Shown here: positions 1 through 7,089 of the stretch, in pieces
How the letters are laid out: each line of letters starts with the position of its first letter
Position numbering within the stretch: position 1 is the stretch's first letter
DNA from: Candidatus Thorarchaeota archaeon SMTZ1-83
GTDB taxonomy: Archaea > Asgardarchaeota > Thorarchaeia > Thorarchaeales > Thorarchaeaceae
Assembly (NCBI GenBank): GCA_001563325.1
Contig: LRSK01000048.1
Span: forward strand, 1 to 23,214
Direction: 5' to 3'
Length of the DNA stretch: 23,214 nt
Translations under genes and position numbers: made by a program
The notes under the pieces: generated by a model
Database searches by the model: none
What the model saw: the letters and a program-made list of their open reading frames with translations, nothing else
Told to the model about the DNA's origin: nothing

Positions 1-879
1 CCGCAACGTGACCTGAAACTGATGTTTGACTCTCTTGACCGGTCTGCACTGGAAAACGTAGTATGGAATTACGCCAATGCTCACCAGTTTTTTCTGTAGT
101 TTTCCAAGTACATCTCCATCATCATTGACTCCCTTCAAAAGTACCGTTTGATTGTTCAAGACTACTCCACACTTAATAAGGCTGCTCACCGCATCTGTCG
201 CCCTGTCAGTAATCTCTCTGGGGTGGTTGAACTGAGTGACCACATATATTCTCCTCGTCTTCTTTGAGTATTTCTGTAGTATAGCAAGTAGTTCTTCGTC
301 CTCCAAAAACCTGTCCGGGAACATCGCAGGCGTTCGTGTTCCAAATCTGATGAAATTCAAGTGACGAACAGAGGAGAGCTCTTCCAGGAATCCCCTTATT
401 ACTCTGGTCGGCAGCATAAATGGATCACCACCACTAATCAACACGTTGTTGACCTCTTCGTGCTCTTCAATGTATTTCAGTGCACTACTGAGTCTGCGCA
501 ATATTTCTTGACTGCCAAGGCCCACCAATCTCTTTCGAAAGCAGTATCTGCAGTAACCGGCGCATCTATTCGTGGCTAGTATGAGTACTGTCTGTGGGTA
601 TTTATGCTGTATCCCAGGCATTATTGTGTTGGCTTTCTCATTGCTTGGATCATACGAGCCAGCGAGGTTCAATTCCTCGACCGAAGGTACAATCATCTTT
701 CTGAGTGGGTCGAATGGGTCGTCCTGGTCGATTAGGGACATGTAGTACCGTGTGATCCTCATGGGATGCCTCTCTATAACCTTCTTCACCTGTTTCTCTT
801 CTGTTCGAGTAAACTTCACGTACCGCTTCAACTGCTCCAGGGTCTGAATGCTCTTTCTAAGTTCATTCTGCCAGCTCAT
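1..879 (-). CDS. KamA-family radical SAM aminomutase (lysine/glutamate 2,3-aminomutase type), partial
   Basis: Reading leftward from ATG 879 the frame stays open for 293 codons to the window edge, so the C-terminus is missing. Residues 106-113 hold the radical SAM cluster motif CAGYCRYC (CxxxCxxC, C106, C110, C113), followed by FRKRLVG and, about 40 residues on, SGGDPF, both typical of the KamA family. Family members use a 4Fe-4S cluster, S-adenosylmethionine and PLP to move an alpha-amino group to the beta carbon (lysine to beta-lysine, or glutamate to beta-glutamate). The PLP lysine would lie outside the window, and substrate cannot be assigned. The start has the site GGAGGCGTAAT and overlaps the TGA of the upstream PEBP gene (ATGA), implying translational coupling as the last visible gene of the operon. 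An EF-P lysine modification enzyme (EpmB) is a less likely alternative. Confidence 0.88.
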   Translation of the reverse strand, partial: MSWQNELRKSIQTLEQLKRYVKFTRTEEKQVKKVIERHPMRITRYYMSLIDQDDPFDPLRKMIVPSVEELNLAGSYDPSNEKANTIMPGIQHKYPQTVLILATNRCAGYCRYCFRKRLVGLGSQEILRRLSSALKYIEEHEEVNNVLISGGDPFMLPTRVIRGFLEELSSVRHLNFIRFGTRTPAMFPDRFLEDEELLAILQKYSKKTRRIYVVTQFNHPREITDRATDAVSSLIKCGVVLNNQTVLLKGVNDDGDVLGKLQKKLVSIGVIPYYVFQCRPVKRVKHQFQVTLR

Positions 880-1307
880 ATTACGCCTCCACATTCGTGA
901 GGTCTTTGCCTCCAGTTGTAGATACATACTGCATTCACCTGAATGTCATTCTGCAATTGCCTAGCTTTGTACGCACCGTTTTCATACGTTGCATCAGGAA
1001 GTTGTGCAGTGTCGGGCGGCAGGTTGAAGAGCTCCCAGTGTACGAACGTTCCCATTGTTGCATCAGAGTCACAACGGATGAGAGCAATACTTTTTGTGCT
1101 CTCGGGAACTGCATTCCAGGTTAGAGGCGGAGAGAAATCCTCCCCTTCGCAGGTGCACTTGCGCAACATTGTGTCCCCGTCTTCAACAGCTATACTTGTG
1201 ATTTTTATTTCAACGATCTTTCCTCTTCTCTTTATGTCCAAGTTTTGCTCATACTGCTGCCATTTTTTGATCCTCTCCTTGTCCGCTCTGCAAGATCGTA
1301 GTGGCAT
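876..1307 (-). pseudogene. PEBP/YbhB-family protein, C-terminally truncated
   Basis: The middle of the product is clearly phosphatidylethanolamine-binding (Raf kinase inhibitor-like) family: CEGEDFSPPLTWNAVPE, then DSDATMGTFVHWELFNLPPD. Bacterial YbhB/YbcL proteins continue with a GYxGPxPP stretch and an HRY motif that completes the anion-binding pocket, roughly 60 further residues. Here similarity fades after QLQND and the frame ends after about 25 residues that do not resemble the family, directly on the kamA start (ATGA overlap). I chose ATG 1307 (143 aa), which clears the preceding FKBP gene; ATG 1355 would overlap it by 29 nt. No signal peptide is visible. The second half of the pocket is gone, so it is probably a decayed or remodelled gene, although it is still translated into coupling with kamA. 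The function of these proteins in bacteria is poorly known. Confidence 0.7.
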
Positions 1308-1326
1308 GTTTACCCAACTTGAAGAA

Positions 1327-1755
1327 TCACACAATCTCCTGAAGTTGGATGTCAAAAGTCAAGTCTTTCCCGGCCAAAGGGTGGTTGGCATCTAACATCA
1401 CCATCGATTCGGATACACCGGTCACCGTAACCGCAGTCTTTCGACCGTCCGCGTGACGGATCTCTAGCTGTTGACCTAGTCTTGGTTTCAAGTTCTCAGG
1501 AAATCGGTCTCGATCCAGCTCTATCACCTTTTCCTTACGATGTGGTCCATATGCTTTGTCCGCTGGGATTCTGGTCGTTTTTGATTCACCTGGATTCATC
1601 CCGATCACAGCTTCTTCAAGGCCCTGAATTACCTGACCCTCGCCTATCGCAAATTGCAGAGGATCGCCGTTAGTGGAAGTATCAAATATCTTGCCATCCT
1701 CCAATTTACCCGTATAGTGGACCTTCACGGTGTCACCATGTCTTGCCTGTGCCAT
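1327..1755 (-). CDS. SlyD-like FKBP-type peptidyl-prolyl cis-trans isomerase (copy A)
   Basis: The product catalyses cis-trans isomerisation of prolyl bonds and, in SlyD-like members, also acts as a cytosolic chaperone. The FKBP core starts at once (HGDTVKVHYTGKLEDGKIFD), followed by FAIGEGQVIQGLEEAVIGM and the flap-insert (IF) domain (KAYGPHRKEKVIEL), and returns with MLDANHPLAGKDLTFDIQL. The 142-residue length and lack of a signal peptide suit the short SlyD-like group. There is no His-rich metal-binding tail as in E. coli SlyD. Two ATGs lie in tandem (1758 and 1755); the second is 4 nt from GGAGGT and is preferred. It lies between the ATP-cone gene and the PEBP gene in a minus-strand operon that also carries a second FKBP. 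Confidence 0.92.
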   Translation of the reverse strand: MAQARHGDTVKVHYTGKLEDGKIFDTSTNGDPLQFAIGEGQVIQGLEEAVIGMNPGESKTTRIPADKAYGPHRKEKVIELDRDRFPENLKPRLGQQLEIRHADGRKTAVTVTGVSESMVMLDANHPLAGKDLTFDIQLQEIV

Positions 1756-1931
1756 CATTACCTCCTCTTGTACTGCACTTAGTACAATCTACGCGTCAGT
1801 CTTGCTGGTTACCTACTCAGAAGAAAAAGAGAGGCACTTCTTTTCTTTTCCCATTCTCCTCGCCACAACAACCACTTCAAATTTCTGTTACCGTTCAGCA
1901 CAGAGGAGAACTGGACACAATTTCGGCGAGC

Positions 1932-2414
1932 TCACTTACGCACAGCCAACCTAGTGTTCGGGGGAGTCTCCAATGCCCGCAAGGCCTCGTTATGGAGATG
2001 TATCTCCCTCTGCCCTGCTGAGGATGACTCCTCCACCTCCACCGTCTGAGATTTTCCGGCATGTTCCAGCCGTAATGAAGCACCAGGACTGAGTTCCAGG
2101 CTCCTCATAGTACCTGGATGGAGCTGGCAGACGTGGCTCTCTACTTTGTCTGAGGCCTTTGCCGTCAGCCGATGTGTGTTTTGGTAGCGTTCGGCGGCCG
2201 ATGCGTCCATTGACTTAAGTTCAGAAACCACGCCTGAGCGCAGATCCTTGGTAGTTAGACCTCTACCCGGGTCAACTTCGGAAACCACCTGTTCGATCTT
2301 GGAGCCTACCTCACGGGCCATTGACTCCGAAGTCCCGGCTCGCCTCAGCGATATTTCCAGCTTCGATCGATCAAACTCTACTTCTGAACCTGTTCTTTTC
2401 GTCACTCTAGCCAT
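1932..2414 (-). CDS. ATP-cone domain protein with C-terminal beta-barrel-like domain
   Basis: The N-terminal half (residues 3 to about 88) matches the ATP-cone pattern seen in NrdR and at the front of ribonucleotide reductases: VTKRTGSEVEFDRSKLEISL, then an alternating helix region and AERYQNTHRL. ATP-cones bind adenine nucleotides and pass an allosteric signal to an attached domain. No zinc ribbon (NrdR) and no reductase domain is present. The last 60 residues (LELSPGASLRLEH to the end) have the repeated LxxGxxLxL and LRALxxxPxTxLAV rhythm of double-psi beta-barrel or Cdc48-N-like domains; that part is inference from pattern only. The 160-residue product has no signal peptide or membrane segment. 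The start has GGAGGT 4 nt upstream. It is flanked on both sides by SlyD-like FKBPs, which suggests a shared cytosolic task, unknown to me. Confidence 0.75.
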   Translation of the reverse strand: MARVTKRTGSEVEFDRSKLEISLRRAGTSESMAREVGSKIEQVVSEVDPGRGLTTKDLRSGVVSELKSMDASAAERYQNTHRLTAKASDKVESHVCQLHPGTMRSLELSPGASLRLEHAGKSQTVEVEESSSAGQREIHLHNEALRALETPPNTRLAVRK

Positions 2415-2560
2415 TATTACCTCCCTTAGTCCCTTGACGCCACTCTATCTTAGAGAAGAAATCGGACGGAAACATCCCCCACATTGAGAAAAGAGTAATT
2501 CGTGCTGCAGGGAATTCCATTCCGAGCAGCGGGCAGTCCCTGAATCATTCTCTTCCTTGA

Positions 2561-2971
2561 TTAGTTTACCTCAATAACCTCCACTTCAAACTTCAGAGTC
2601 TTTCCTGCAAGTGGATGGTTAAGGTCCACGATCATTTCGTCTTCGGTTATTTCCTCCACAAGACAGTGCGCAATGTGACCGGTCTTGGTCCGAACTCTGA
2701 TCGGATCTCCTCTGTTAAACTCTCTTCGTTCAAAATCACGCTTGGAAAAGGTTTTTTTGAATCCTTCTCTACGATCTCCAAATGCCTTCTCCGGGGGAAG
2801 AGTAAACTGTCTTCTCTCACCTTTCTCCATTCCCACTACTTCTTCCTCGAGTCCTTTCACAATGAAGCCCTCACCCACCTCGAATTCGGTGATTCCCCGG
2901 TCAAAAATGGTCCCATCTTCCAACCTCCCCACGTACCGCAATCTTACTTTGTCTCTGTTCTTAATTGCCAT
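2561..2971 (-). CDS. SlyD-like FKBP-type peptidyl-prolyl cis-trans isomerase (copy B)
   Basis: This is a second short FKBP of 136 residues in the same operon. Core motifs are VRLRYVGRLEDGTIFD, FEVGEGFIVKGLEEEVVGM, LPPEKAFGDRREGF (start of the insert domain) and the closing VDLNHPLAGKTLKFEVEVIEVN. Compared with copy A it lacks the short spacer before FEVGEG and has a more charged insert domain (FKKTFSKRDFERREF), so the two copies have diverged in the part that contacts unfolded clients. Start: GGAGGT lies 6 nt before ATG 2971. It is the first gene downstream of the consensus promoter at 3223-3251, after a leader of about 245 nt. Prolyl isomerase activity is expected from the family; client proteins cannot be read from the sequence. 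Confidence 0.9.
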   Translation of the reverse strand: MAIKNRDKVRLRYVGRLEDGTIFDRGITEFEVGEGFIVKGLEEEVVGMEKGERRQFTLPPEKAFGDRREGFKKTFSKRDFERREFNRGDPIRVRTKTGHIAHCLVEEITEDEMIVDLNHPLAGKTLKFEVEVIEVN

Positions 2972-3673
2972 ACTATTACCTCCTCAACTTCTAATCATCA
3001 ACCGACCAGCCATAATCTTTCTCCTGTCTATCCACCTTCTTCATGACCGAGTCATCTGAATCGATGGACACGAACACCTGCGGAATGGTGGCTCGCACTG
3101 GTTGCGTTCGCTTCTTCACCCTACCAGCAAAAGGAAACTCGTTCGGACCCGATTATGCGGACCTGAGGGGATGAACCAGGAGAAGATCTTTACAGTCCAA
3201 TGGTTTTGAGATTCACCACTCTATTATAACACATAAAAACTGGTCTGTCAAGCCCCCGTTCTCCCGCCACGAGAGTACCTAACTATGAGGTCAAATCGTG
3301 GCCATTTCAGAACTGTCTCCTATATGCATCCTGAATTTGTCAGGATGGACCGCAATGGATCAGGGCAATCAGACCGGACTGTTCTAGGTCTGTATCAACT
3401 CTTGCTTAGAATAGATAAGCGTGAGAGAGTAGTAGGCTACTTGCATGATTTCCCCCAGCTGCTGTCAGCGGTGGTTGGCCGGCTGGGTGGTCTCGATTTC
3501 TGATCCCCCCGCGCAATCCTCCCCTGCTCTCCATGGGGCTCTTGACCATGCTTCCGAACGATGTATACGAGTTCCTAGGATTAAAGGTATTCTGAACGTT
3601 AGGCTGATACCTTCCAGCGAACTCAAGAGTCAAAACCGACCAGTGAGTAACTGGCGGTCTATATCCTTCAGCT
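2972..3673. other. Gene-poor stretch with operon leader and promoter
   Basis: The left part is the 245-nt transcribed leader of the FKBP operon, and the promoter is at 3223-3251. Only tiny reading frames occur in the leader, for example a 17-codon ATG frame starting near 3045. From about 3252 to 3673 I see no supportable gene. A TTG-started minus-strand frame of 93 codons (3406-3687) begins inside the last codons of the next gene, has no ribosome site and an unconvincing composition. A short perfect inverted repeat AGCTTCTGAAGCT lies at the end of the 3674-4288 gene but lacks a T-run. Confidence 0.6.
3223..3251 (-). promoter_or_regulatory. Sigma-70-type promoter for the FKBP/ATP-cone/KamA operon
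   Basis: On the minus strand TTGACA (3251-3246) and TATAAT (3228-3223) are separated by exactly 17 nt, a full match to the vegetative consensus. Transcription should begin near 3216 and run into the FKBP gene at 2971, leaving an untranslated leader of about 245 nt. I saw no clear riboswitch class in that leader. Confidence 0.8.
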
Positions 3674-4288
3674 TCAGAAGCTGCCAAATTTCAAGATTAT
3701 CAAACCAGAAGGACCATTTATATCCGAATTTGTGATTCCTCCCAAATCCAGCCCCATAGCCATAGGATAACTGGCGCCTAGCCCGATGCGAAACCAACTG
3801 CTGGCATTGATGTCCATATTCAAACTGGGCTCAACTACGAAAATGTTGTCGGTTTCGACTGTCCTACTTGGATGGTGTTCTAGGAGGCTGACTGTTCCAC
3901 CACCAAGCATTGTGTGGATTGTCCAATGAAGCAGTTTCTCAGAGTGGTGAATGTACTCCATCTCAAGTCCACCGTATTCAAGATCAATATGGAGCGGCTC
4001 CCCATTGCTGCTAGCCTCGTCTGATTCCACATCAGTTATCAAATCATAGGTACCACCTCCAATGGCAAATCTACGATTGATTATCCATGCCCCTCTCCCA
4101 CCCGAAAACATTCCGACTTTGCCATTGAGCAATCCCGCTTTCCAGACCGGTCCACCATAGCCGCCGCTGTGGAATCCTTCACCGACCAGAGTCTCTTCCT
4201 GAGCAAGCGATCGAGTTGCCAGGAAAGCTGAGACAGGAGTAAGAGTGAGGATGGCAATCCCAAACAGAAAACGATAGTTCCGTGTCAT
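3674..4288 (-). CDS. Secreted beta-barrel-like outer-membrane protein, unknown function
   Basis: The 204-residue product starts with a Sec signal peptide: charged MTRNYR, a hydrophobic run FLFGIAILTLTPVSAFLA, and a likely cleavage near RSLAQ/EET. The mature part is rich in glycine and alternating polar/hydrophobic strands (GGYGGPVWKAGLLNGKVGMF, FAIGGGTYDLI, LLHWTIHTMLGGGTVSLLEH, FRIGLGASYPMAMGLDLGGI) and ends in aromatic FGSF, the usual signature of a small outer-membrane barrel. About eight strands would fit. The start has AAGGAG 6 nt upstream. It stands alone, more than 600 nt from the nearest gene on either side. I do not recognise a named family; a periplasmic beta-rich protein is the alternative. 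Confidence 0.7.
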   Translation of the reverse strand: MTRNYRFLFGIAILTLTPVSAFLATRSLAQEETLVGEGFHSGGYGGPVWKAGLLNGKVGMFSGGRGAWIINRRFAIGGGTYDLITDVESDEASSNGEPLHIDLEYGGLEMEYIHHSEKLLHWTIHTMLGGGTVSLLEHHPSRTVETDNIFVVEPSLNMDINASSWFRIGLGASYPMAMGLDLGGITNSDINGPSGLIILKFGSF

Positions 4289-4645
4289 TCTATTCTCCTT
4301 AATCGGGGTTGTGCAAGTTTAGAATACTGTATCATTGCTCAGGTTCTTATTGTTTTTCTAACATGGGTCATATGGCTTCTACACAACAACTATATGCGGT
4401 CTTGGCAGCACAATACGCACCTTGCTCTCTGGGCAAGCTGCCAATAAAGCGGAGACATGCATCCCTCAGCCAGAGTCCTCGGTGGCTTACATGCTTCTCA
4501 TCCATGAGTTCAGCTTATGTTCCGCAACTCTTTGGAGCTTTGCCCAGTACAGTCTAACAACGAAATAAGTCAACCGCTCGGTCTTACTCAAGAATCTTCT
4601 CCAAGGAAATTCGTTTACTCAGAAGAGATCTACGTGAAAAAGAAG

Positions 4646-4813
4646 AGTCAGTGAACGCTTTACGTAACTCCCACTGCCTCAACGTGTTATAGATTAATTC
4701 TACCCTCGTTCAGCCTTGCAGATGGTCGGCGGTAACTCTCGTGAACGAAAGAGAGCTGGCGGAGTTTGCATGTAACTATATGGTTTCTAAACATGTTATG
4801 TGAAGTATTTATC
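4646..4813. repeat. Dispersed intergenic repeat module 1, copy A
   Basis: This is a diverged copy of 8526-8692. Shared blocks include AACGCTTTRCGTAACTC at the left and GAGCTGSCGGA followed by TGTAACTRTATG and CKTCTTATGTRAAG-like sequence at the right, in the same order and orientation. In the complementary strand both copies can be read as LRQ(W/F)ELRKAF(T/A)D, which may mean the module descends from a coding sequence. Confidence 0.6.
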
Positions 4814-4969
4814 AAGTCATTACCAATCATGTCTAGCCCTTCCTGTGGTGAAGATACGATCTGTTGGTAGTGTCAAGAGAACTTCAGGCCCATCCACTGC
4901 CCATTTCCAAATTACTACCGAATTACTCAATTGCTACAGATTCAGATTCTACTGCACTACACATTCTGC

Positions 4970-5017
4970 TGCAGGTTTCTACACTACAGGTTTCTACAGA
5001 TTTCTCTACAGATTTCC
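4970..5017 (+). repeat. Short tandem CTACAG(A/G)TTT repeats
   Basis: The tract contains closely spaced copies of GCAGGTTTCTACA, CTACAGGTTTCTACAGATTT and CTCTACAGATTTC, i.e. three to four imperfect units of about 10-16 nt. It lies in the part of this interval that is absent from the otherwise similar region at 8434-8840. Confidence 0.5.
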
Positions 5018-5077
5018 CACTTACAGTGAGCAACCCCTGACTAGCAAGGAAATGATCGCTGTCTTCCTTTAAGATGT

Positions 5078-5209
5078 CTCCCCTTCGCCCACTGATTCTC
5101 CCCTGAGTGCGGCCTTCTCTCAGTCCAACTGCCCCAACGTGAAGGGAAAAATCTCAGTCTAACTGCTTAATCGGTATGAGCTTACGGAGAAACGACACCA
5201 CTCCACTGC
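5078..5209. repeat. Dispersed intergenic repeat module 2, copy A
   Basis: This matches 8707-8839 in the same orientation. The last 69 bp (5141-5209 against 8771-8839) differ at a single base, while the first 60 bp are clearly related but more diverged. The identity stops abruptly at 5209/8839, where the two copies continue into different sequences. Confidence 0.85.
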
Positions 5210-5210
5210 C

Positions 5211-5234
5211 AAAAATGGTCGCTGTCCCTCTTTT
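5211..5234. repeat. TGGTCGCTGTCCCTC motif, copy 1
   Basis: These 24 bp are identical to 12061-12084, and 18 bp of them recur inverted at 23096-23113 beside the insertion sequence. This copy ends on the stop codon of the ABC permease gene. Such short conserved motifs commonly mark ends of small mobile repeats; the family is not identified here. Confidence 0.7.
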
Positions 5235-5992
5235 TAGTATTCGCCACGATTGAAGAAGAAGATCGCAGCAGAGGTGACCACGAACCCGAACATCATCAAT
5301 AGAATCAGACCGAACCAAGGTGTATAATAGGAAAACCCGAGAATCAGCCAGCGCAGCAAATCTACGCCGTAGGTAAGAGGATTGCCTCGTATGAGGACGT
5401 TCAACCATCCCGGCACACCGGTTGGTGGGAACATAGCACCACTCAGGAACCACATCGGCATGATTACGAAATTCATAATCGTGCCGAACCCCTGGAAGGA
5501 AGCCATTCGCGACGCAATCACGATGCCGATTCCAGTCAGAGTAAACGAGAGAACACCCATAACCAGAAGAATCGGCAATAGATGCACAACCGGGAAGTGT
5601 ACCTCAACCAGCGGACTCAGCAGCAGAATGATCGAACCTTGAATGAGTGATAGTGTGGTGCCCGCCAGACCCTTACCAATGGCAATCGACGTGCGCGGAA
5701 CCGGTGCGACCAGAATCTCTTTCAAAAAGCCAAATTCTCGATCCCAGATAATCGAGATCGCGGATTGAATCGAGGTGAAAATAATCGTCATGGCAACGAT
5801 GCCCGGGAAGATGAACTGTGTGTAACTGAAGTCCCCAGTATGCTGGTATGATCCGCGCAACCCCATCCCCAGAACGAATAACCACAGAACCGGCCTGGCT
5901 ATTGAACCATAGAGTTGGCTCTTCTCGCGAAAATAGCGGATAGTATCCCGTAGCCAAATCATGTAAATGCATGAGAAATCAATCACCTCCAT
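5234..5992 (-). CDS. ABC-2 type transporter permease
   Basis: This inner-membrane subunit pairs with the ATPase encoded just upstream. The 252 residues show six hydrophobic segments in the ABC-2 arrangement: GSIARPVLWLFVLGMGL, the QFIFPGIVAMTIIF segment, GLAGTTLSLIQGSIILLLSP, LLPILLVMGVLSFTLTGIGI, FGTIMNFVIMPMWFLSGAMF and FGLILLMMFGFVVTSAAIFF. The motif FLKEILVAPVPRTSIAIGKGL and the PLTYGVDLLR stretch are characteristic of the DrrB/NodJ-like permeases that export drugs, lipids or glycans. The gene overlaps the ATPase gene by 10 nt. The first ATG (5992) is used, but a GGAGGTGAT sequence lies within its first codons, so the true start may be at residue 11 (5962). The substrate is not determined. 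Confidence 0.9.
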   Translation of the reverse strand: MEVIDFSCIYMIWLRDTIRYFREKSQLYGSIARPVLWLFVLGMGLRGSYQHTGDFSYTQFIFPGIVAMTIIFTSIQSAISIIWDREFGFLKEILVAPVPRTSIAIGKGLAGTTLSLIQGSIILLLSPLVEVHFPVVHLLPILLVMGVLSFTLTGIGIVIASRMASFQGFGTIMNFVIMPMWFLSGAMFPPTGVPGWLNVLIRGNPLTYGVDLLRWLILGFSYYTPWFGLILLMMFGFVVTSAAIFFFNRGEY

Positions 5993-6975
5993 CTTCGGCC
6001 AATCCTTTGCAGTCTGTTTCTCATCCGGTCACGGCCGCTCAGGCTGCCATTTCTTATTTCACGGCCAGTCAGTTTCAGAAATACATCATCCAGAGTGGGA
6101 CGCCGAGTACTCACTGCTATGACATCCGCCGTCAGCTCTCGCACGAGCTTGGGGATGAACTCTGCACCGTTCGGAACCTCGAAATGCAGACCCTGCGAGT
6201 CACCACGGACCATAATGCCGTGCTTCGCTACCAACTCCTTCTCAGTCAACGCGTCATCTCCAGTCTGAAGATCAACCAGGTCTCCGCGCATCTGTGCTTT
6301 CAATTCTTGCGGTGTATCAAGAGCGATAATCTTTCCGTGGTCGATGATTGCGATTCGGTCGCAGTGCTCCGCTTCATCCATATAATGCGTGGTCAGGAAC
6401 AGTGTCACATTTGCATCTTGACGTAGTCTGAGCAGATACTCCCAAATTCGGTTTCGTGTCTGTGGATCAAGTCCCAGAGTCGGTTCATCCAGAAAAAGGA
6501 TTTTGGGTAAATGGAGTAGGCCTCGTGCGATCTCAAGTCTTCGCTTCATACCACCCGAAAAGTTGCGTACTAAGTCATCCGCTCGGTCTTCGAGTTCCAT
6601 CCATTCCAGTGACCGGTTGATCCGCGCAGGAAGTTCTTTGCCGGGTACCTTGTAGATGATTCCATGAAAACGAAGATTCTCACGAGCAGTAAGCCGATCG
6701 TCCAATGAAGGCTCCTGGAAGATGATACCGATCGATTTGCGGACCTGGCTTTGATCGCGCACGATGTCATATCCTGCAACCTGGGCATTTCCACCACTCG
6801 GACGCAGGAGAGTGCACAGCATCTTCACTGTTGTCGTCTTGCCTGCGCCGTTTGGACCAAGAAACCCGAAGTTCTCACCCATTTTCACCTGAAAGGAGAC
6901 TCCGTCGACAGCGATAAATCCCTTGAAGTCTTTTGTGAGACCATTAACCACGATCGCTTCTTCAGTCATAGTCAT
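5983..6975 (-). CDS. ABC transporter ATP-binding protein, DrrA-like
   Basis: This is the ATPase partner of the following ABC-2 permease. Motifs are complete: Walker A GPNGAGKTT (residues 40-48), Q-loop Q87, signature FSGGMKRR (139-146), Walker B ILFLDEPT (159-166), D-loop GLD and switch histidine H197 in TTHYMDEAEHCDR. The C-terminal domain (about 215-310) with RRPTLDDVFLKLTGREIR matches the daunorubicin-resistance (DrrA) subgroup, and the last 20 residues form a strongly basic tail. Length is 330 aa. ATG 6975 is followed by another ATG two codons on (6969), and neither has a good ribosome site. The gene is divergent from the MFS gene, with about 110 nt between the starts, so the two transporters may share control. 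Export of a drug, lipid or glycan is likely; the cargo is unknown. Confidence 0.93.
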   Translation of the reverse strand: MTMTEEAIVVNGLTKDFKGFIAVDGVSFQVKMGENFGFLGPNGAGKTTTVKMLCTLLRPSGGNAQVAGYDIVRDQSQVRKSIGIIFQEPSLDDRLTARENLRFHGIIYKVPGKELPARINRSLEWMELEDRADDLVRNFSGGMKRRLEIARGLLHLPKILFLDEPTLGLDPQTRNRIWEYLLRLRQDANVTLFLTTHYMDEAEHCDRIAIIDHGKIIALDTPQELKAQMRGDLVDLQTGDDALTEKELVAKHGIMVRGDSQGLHFEVPNGAEFIPKLVRELTADVIAVSTRRPTLDDVFLKLTGREIRNGSLSGRDRMRNRLQRIGRRWR

Positions 6976-7026
6976 AGATTAGAACTGATACATACCATGA
7001 ATCAAATGAAAAGTCCAGACCTCGCA

Positions 7027-7054
7027 TTGACTCCGTGGATAGCTCTGCTATAAT
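7027..7054 (+). promoter_or_regulatory. Sigma-70-type promoter for the MFS gene
   Basis: TTGACT (7027-7032) and TATAAT (7049-7054) are separated by 16 nt. The expected start of transcription near 7061 leaves a leader of about 29 nt before ATG 7090. The site lies in the gap between the divergent ABC and MFS genes. Confidence 0.7.
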
Positions 7055-7089
7055 CGAACGCTTGATGCATATTGCTCCTTTGCTCAAGA

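Larger units (their letters stand above)
4289..5233. other. Long gene-poor interval built from dispersed repeat modules
   Basis: No convincing gene lies in these 945 bp. The frames at 4309-4557 and 4800-5072 lack ribosome sites and family-like composition. Three repeat pieces are visible: one at 4646-4813 and one at 5078-5209, both paired with the interval downstream of the MFS gene, and a 24-bp motif at 5211-5234 also found at 12061-12084. A short tandem CTACAG(A/G)TTT tract lies at 4970-5017 between the two modules. The repeat motif runs directly into the stop codon of the ABC permease gene. Confidence 0.65.

Noticed and set aside
943..1395. Plus-strand frame of 150 codons opposite the PEBP and FKBP genes
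   Set aside because: No family-like motifs, no ribosome site; the minus strand encodes clear PEBP and FKBP domains.
2972..3216. Possible T-box (AGGGTG-like stretch) in the FKBP operon leader
   Set aside because: The conserved T-box bulge sequence and an antiterminator/terminator pair are missing, and the operon holds no amino-acid or tRNA synthetase gene.
3406..3687. Minus-strand frame of 93 codons (RPPVTHWSVLTLEFAGRYQP)
   Set aside because: TTG start inside the previous gene, no ribosome site and no domain; a faint sense of a recurring environmental ORF could not be supported.
4970..5017. Tandem CTACAGATTT tract as a CRISPR array or replication iteron
   Set aside because: Too few and too short units, no constant spacers, no cas genes, and no replication initiator gene nearby.
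5971..6426. Plus-strand frame of 151 codons opposite the ABC ATPase
   Set aside because: It mirrors the ATPase C-terminus; the ATPase motifs on the minus strand are unambiguous.
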